Source: Gammaproteobacteria bacterium (GTDB lineage: Bacteria > Pseudomonadota > Gammaproteobacteria > Arenicellales > JAOTYS01). From it: a stretch of DNA of 14,991 nt. Every line of letters begins with the position of its first letter. Position 1 is the first letter of the stretch. The notes beneath the pieces are model-generated. The model was not told the DNA's origin. It did no database searches and saw nothing but the letters and a program-made list of their open reading frames with translations. The stretch covers positions 1 through 14,991 of the forward strand of contig JAOTYS010000065.1 of assembly GCA_029861795.1 (NCBI GenBank). The letters are read 5' to 3'. This document shows, in pieces, positions 14,153-14,991 of the stretch. The translations under genes were made by a program, and so were the position numbers.

Positions 14153-14399
14153 ATTTTTCTTCGCCAGGCGGATGTAGACCTGGATGCCCACGCGTAACGG
14201 GTTAACCTGCGTTGCAGGCTCCGCACCGAACCGAGTCCTATCTGGGGAAGTGGCTGGGTTTGATAGTGAAAGCGGTGGGCCGCTATTCAGCGAGTCTTTC
14301 GCCGCTAATGAAACCTCCGGAAACTGCGAGGGAGAAAGGATGATACCGCTGGACGCATTATTTGCCTGGTCGATGAGCCCTCCCAAGCGATTAAACTGA
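14153..14399 (+). pseudogene. Decayed fusion relic: piece of the DUF900 gene joined to the 3' end of the Tat-protein gene
   Basis: Bases 14153-14194 match 13000-13041 in the DUF900 gene at 36 of 42 positions (IFLRQADVDLDAHA against IILHQADVDLDTHA), then hit TAA. Bases 14211-14234 match 13991-14014 in the Tat-protein gene at 20 of 24, including 14 identical bases in a row. Translation from 14184 (71 codons) continues the likeness: VAGSAPNRVL against VTGTAPNRML, LFSESFAANE against LFSFPFKANE, and both end PP..LN-stop. The two pieces are in different frames and lack everything between them. The order is that of the intact genes upstream. This is read as what remains of a tandem duplicate of the two-gene unit after a large internal deletion. 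Divergence is too great for a recent or assembly-made copy. Confidence 0.75.
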
Positions 14400-14991
14400 C
14401 TTGTTTACAAGTCGTTCGCCTAGATGGCGAGCGGTGCGCAAGGCCAGGGCCTGGATAGTGAGCGACGGCGAGTCGCCCGCACCTTGAGTAGGCAACACGC
14501 TGGCGTCGGCGATGTAAAGATTGTTGACCTCATGCACTTGCCCATAGGGATCAACGACCGACGACTGTGGCGATCGACCCATCCGGCAGGTGCCGACCAC
14601 GTGGGCGCCGCCGGGTTGATCCACGCTTGAACGAATGCCCAATATTTTCATCGCCCCGCAGGCGTCGGCCCACTGTCTGCAGCGCGCGAACATCGTCTCC
14701 AATACATAGCGGTCTGCCTGTGAATAGGAAAATTGTATGCGGCCGTACGGTACTCCAGCTTTGTCGGCGTGCTTTGAAAGCATGAGTCGATTCTCTGCCA
14801 TGGGTTCTTGCTCGGCGATGGCGAAGAGCTGAACAATTGTGCCAAATCTCTCGCGCATTGCTTTCTTGTGCGCAAGCCCGATGCCGCGTGTGCGCAATGC
14901 GTAAGACACTGGTCCATGGTAGCCGCTGGCCGTGCCGGACACCCCTAGCACAAACCCAGAGCGCACCTGGTCGCCAGGCTTCGGTCGCGCA
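14391..14991 (-). CDS. GMC-family flavoprotein oxidoreductase, C-terminal part (cut by right edge)
   Basis: The minus-strand frame is open from the right edge to TAA at 14391-14393, about 200 residues. The GTG at 14966 is internal (RPKPGDQVRSGFVLGV precedes and spans it), so no true start is visible. The C-terminal GMC domain is clear: GGAHVVGTCRMG holds the conserved active-site His (codon 14601-14603), followed by SSVVDPYGQVHEVNNLYIAD and ASVLPTQGAGDSPSLTIQAL, the FAD-contacting end of the fold. The position before the last Pro, often Asn or His in GMC enzymes (NPxLT), is Ser (DSPSLT). Substrate (alcohol, sterol or sugar) cannot be told without the N-terminus. It converges with the Tat-protein gene and relic, and its last three codons plus stop overlap the end of the relic frame. 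Confidence 0.88.
   Translation of the reverse strand, partial: ARPKPGDQVRSGFVLGVSGTASGYHGPVSYALRTRGIGLAHKKAMRERFGTIVQLFAIAEQEPMAENRLMLSKHADKAGVPYGRIQFSYSQADRYVLETMFARCRQWADACGAMKILGIRSSVDQPGGAHVVGTCRMGRSPQSSVVDPYGQVHEVNNLYIADASVLPTQGAGDSPSLTIQALALRTARHLGERLVNKSV
14398..14413. repeat. Near-perfect palindrome at the 3' end of the GMC gene
   Basis: GACTTGT (14398-14404) and ACAAGTC (14407-14413) are perfect inverted repeats around TT. The palindrome lies inside the last codons of the GMC gene, where the gene converges with the relic. As RNA it gives a 6-bp stem with a TTTA loop. The lack of a T tract makes a standard terminator unlikely. Confidence 0.3.

Noticed and set aside
14030..14386. Minus-strand ORF of 118 codons over the Tat-protein 3' end and the relic
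   Set aside because: The plus-strand homology to the upstream genes explains this stretch; the minus frame is a shadow.
1..14991. CRISPR array, tRNA, rRNA, insertion sequence, phage or toxin-antitoxin genes
   Set aside because: No regularly spaced repeats, RNA-gene signatures, transposase or integrase motifs, or terminal repeats were found by eye on either strand.

Overview
The window looks like a piece of a proteobacterial chromosome, most likely from a gammaproteobacterium of moderate GC content. This rests on overall protein character: a C-terminal tetratricopeptide tail, CBS-pair proteins, a fused gamma-alpha KorA with a GltD-like partner, homospermidine synthase, and a Tat signal ending in an AHA-QTS site. 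No rRNA, tRNA, CRISPR array, insertion sequence or phage gene was seen. The lineage call is inference; nothing in the window fixes a genus.

Layout. (1) 1-1253, plus strand: the tail of a TPR-like protein, then an FHA-GGDEF protein whose cyclase motif is degenerate but whose c-di-GMP inhibitory-site motif is intact. (2) 1536-6836, plus strand: a small CBS-pair protein, then after a 203-base leader a tight three-gene operon with overlapping ends. It encodes a GltD-like flavoprotein with added ferredoxin domains and the KorA and KorB subunits of a 2-oxoacid oxidoreductase. Two of the three operon genes use TTG starts, and the first has an in-frame TAA just ahead of its apparent start. (3) 6962-7342: a VOC (glyoxalase-fold) protein, convergent with the next block. 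(4) 10007-7362, minus strand: a CBS-pair protein, a zinc alcohol dehydrogenase and an SDR reductase, all co-oriented. The SDR has cysteine in place of the catalytic tyrosine. (5) 10275-12371, plus strand: RidA, a short N-terminal fragment resembling an adenylate/guanylate cyclase, and homospermidine synthase. The 267-base divergent region between blocks 4 and 5 holds three inverted repeats. (6) 12412-14399, plus strand: a DUF900-type alpha/beta hydrolase, a small Tat-exported protein of unknown family, then a decayed fusion of pieces of both genes. (7) 14391 to the right edge, minus strand: the C-terminal third of a GMC flavoprotein oxidoreductase.

How the genes may work together. The GltD-like/KorA/KorB set can be read as a self-contained enzyme passing electrons between NAD(P)H and a 2-oxoacid through FAD, iron-sulfur clusters and thiamine diphosphate, without a separate soluble ferredoxin. 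RidA next to homospermidine synthase fits removal of imine or enamine by-products of polyamine oxidation. The DUF900 gene and the Tat-protein gene appear to have been duplicated as a pair in the past, which suggests they form a small module. These functional links are inferences from gene order and motifs.
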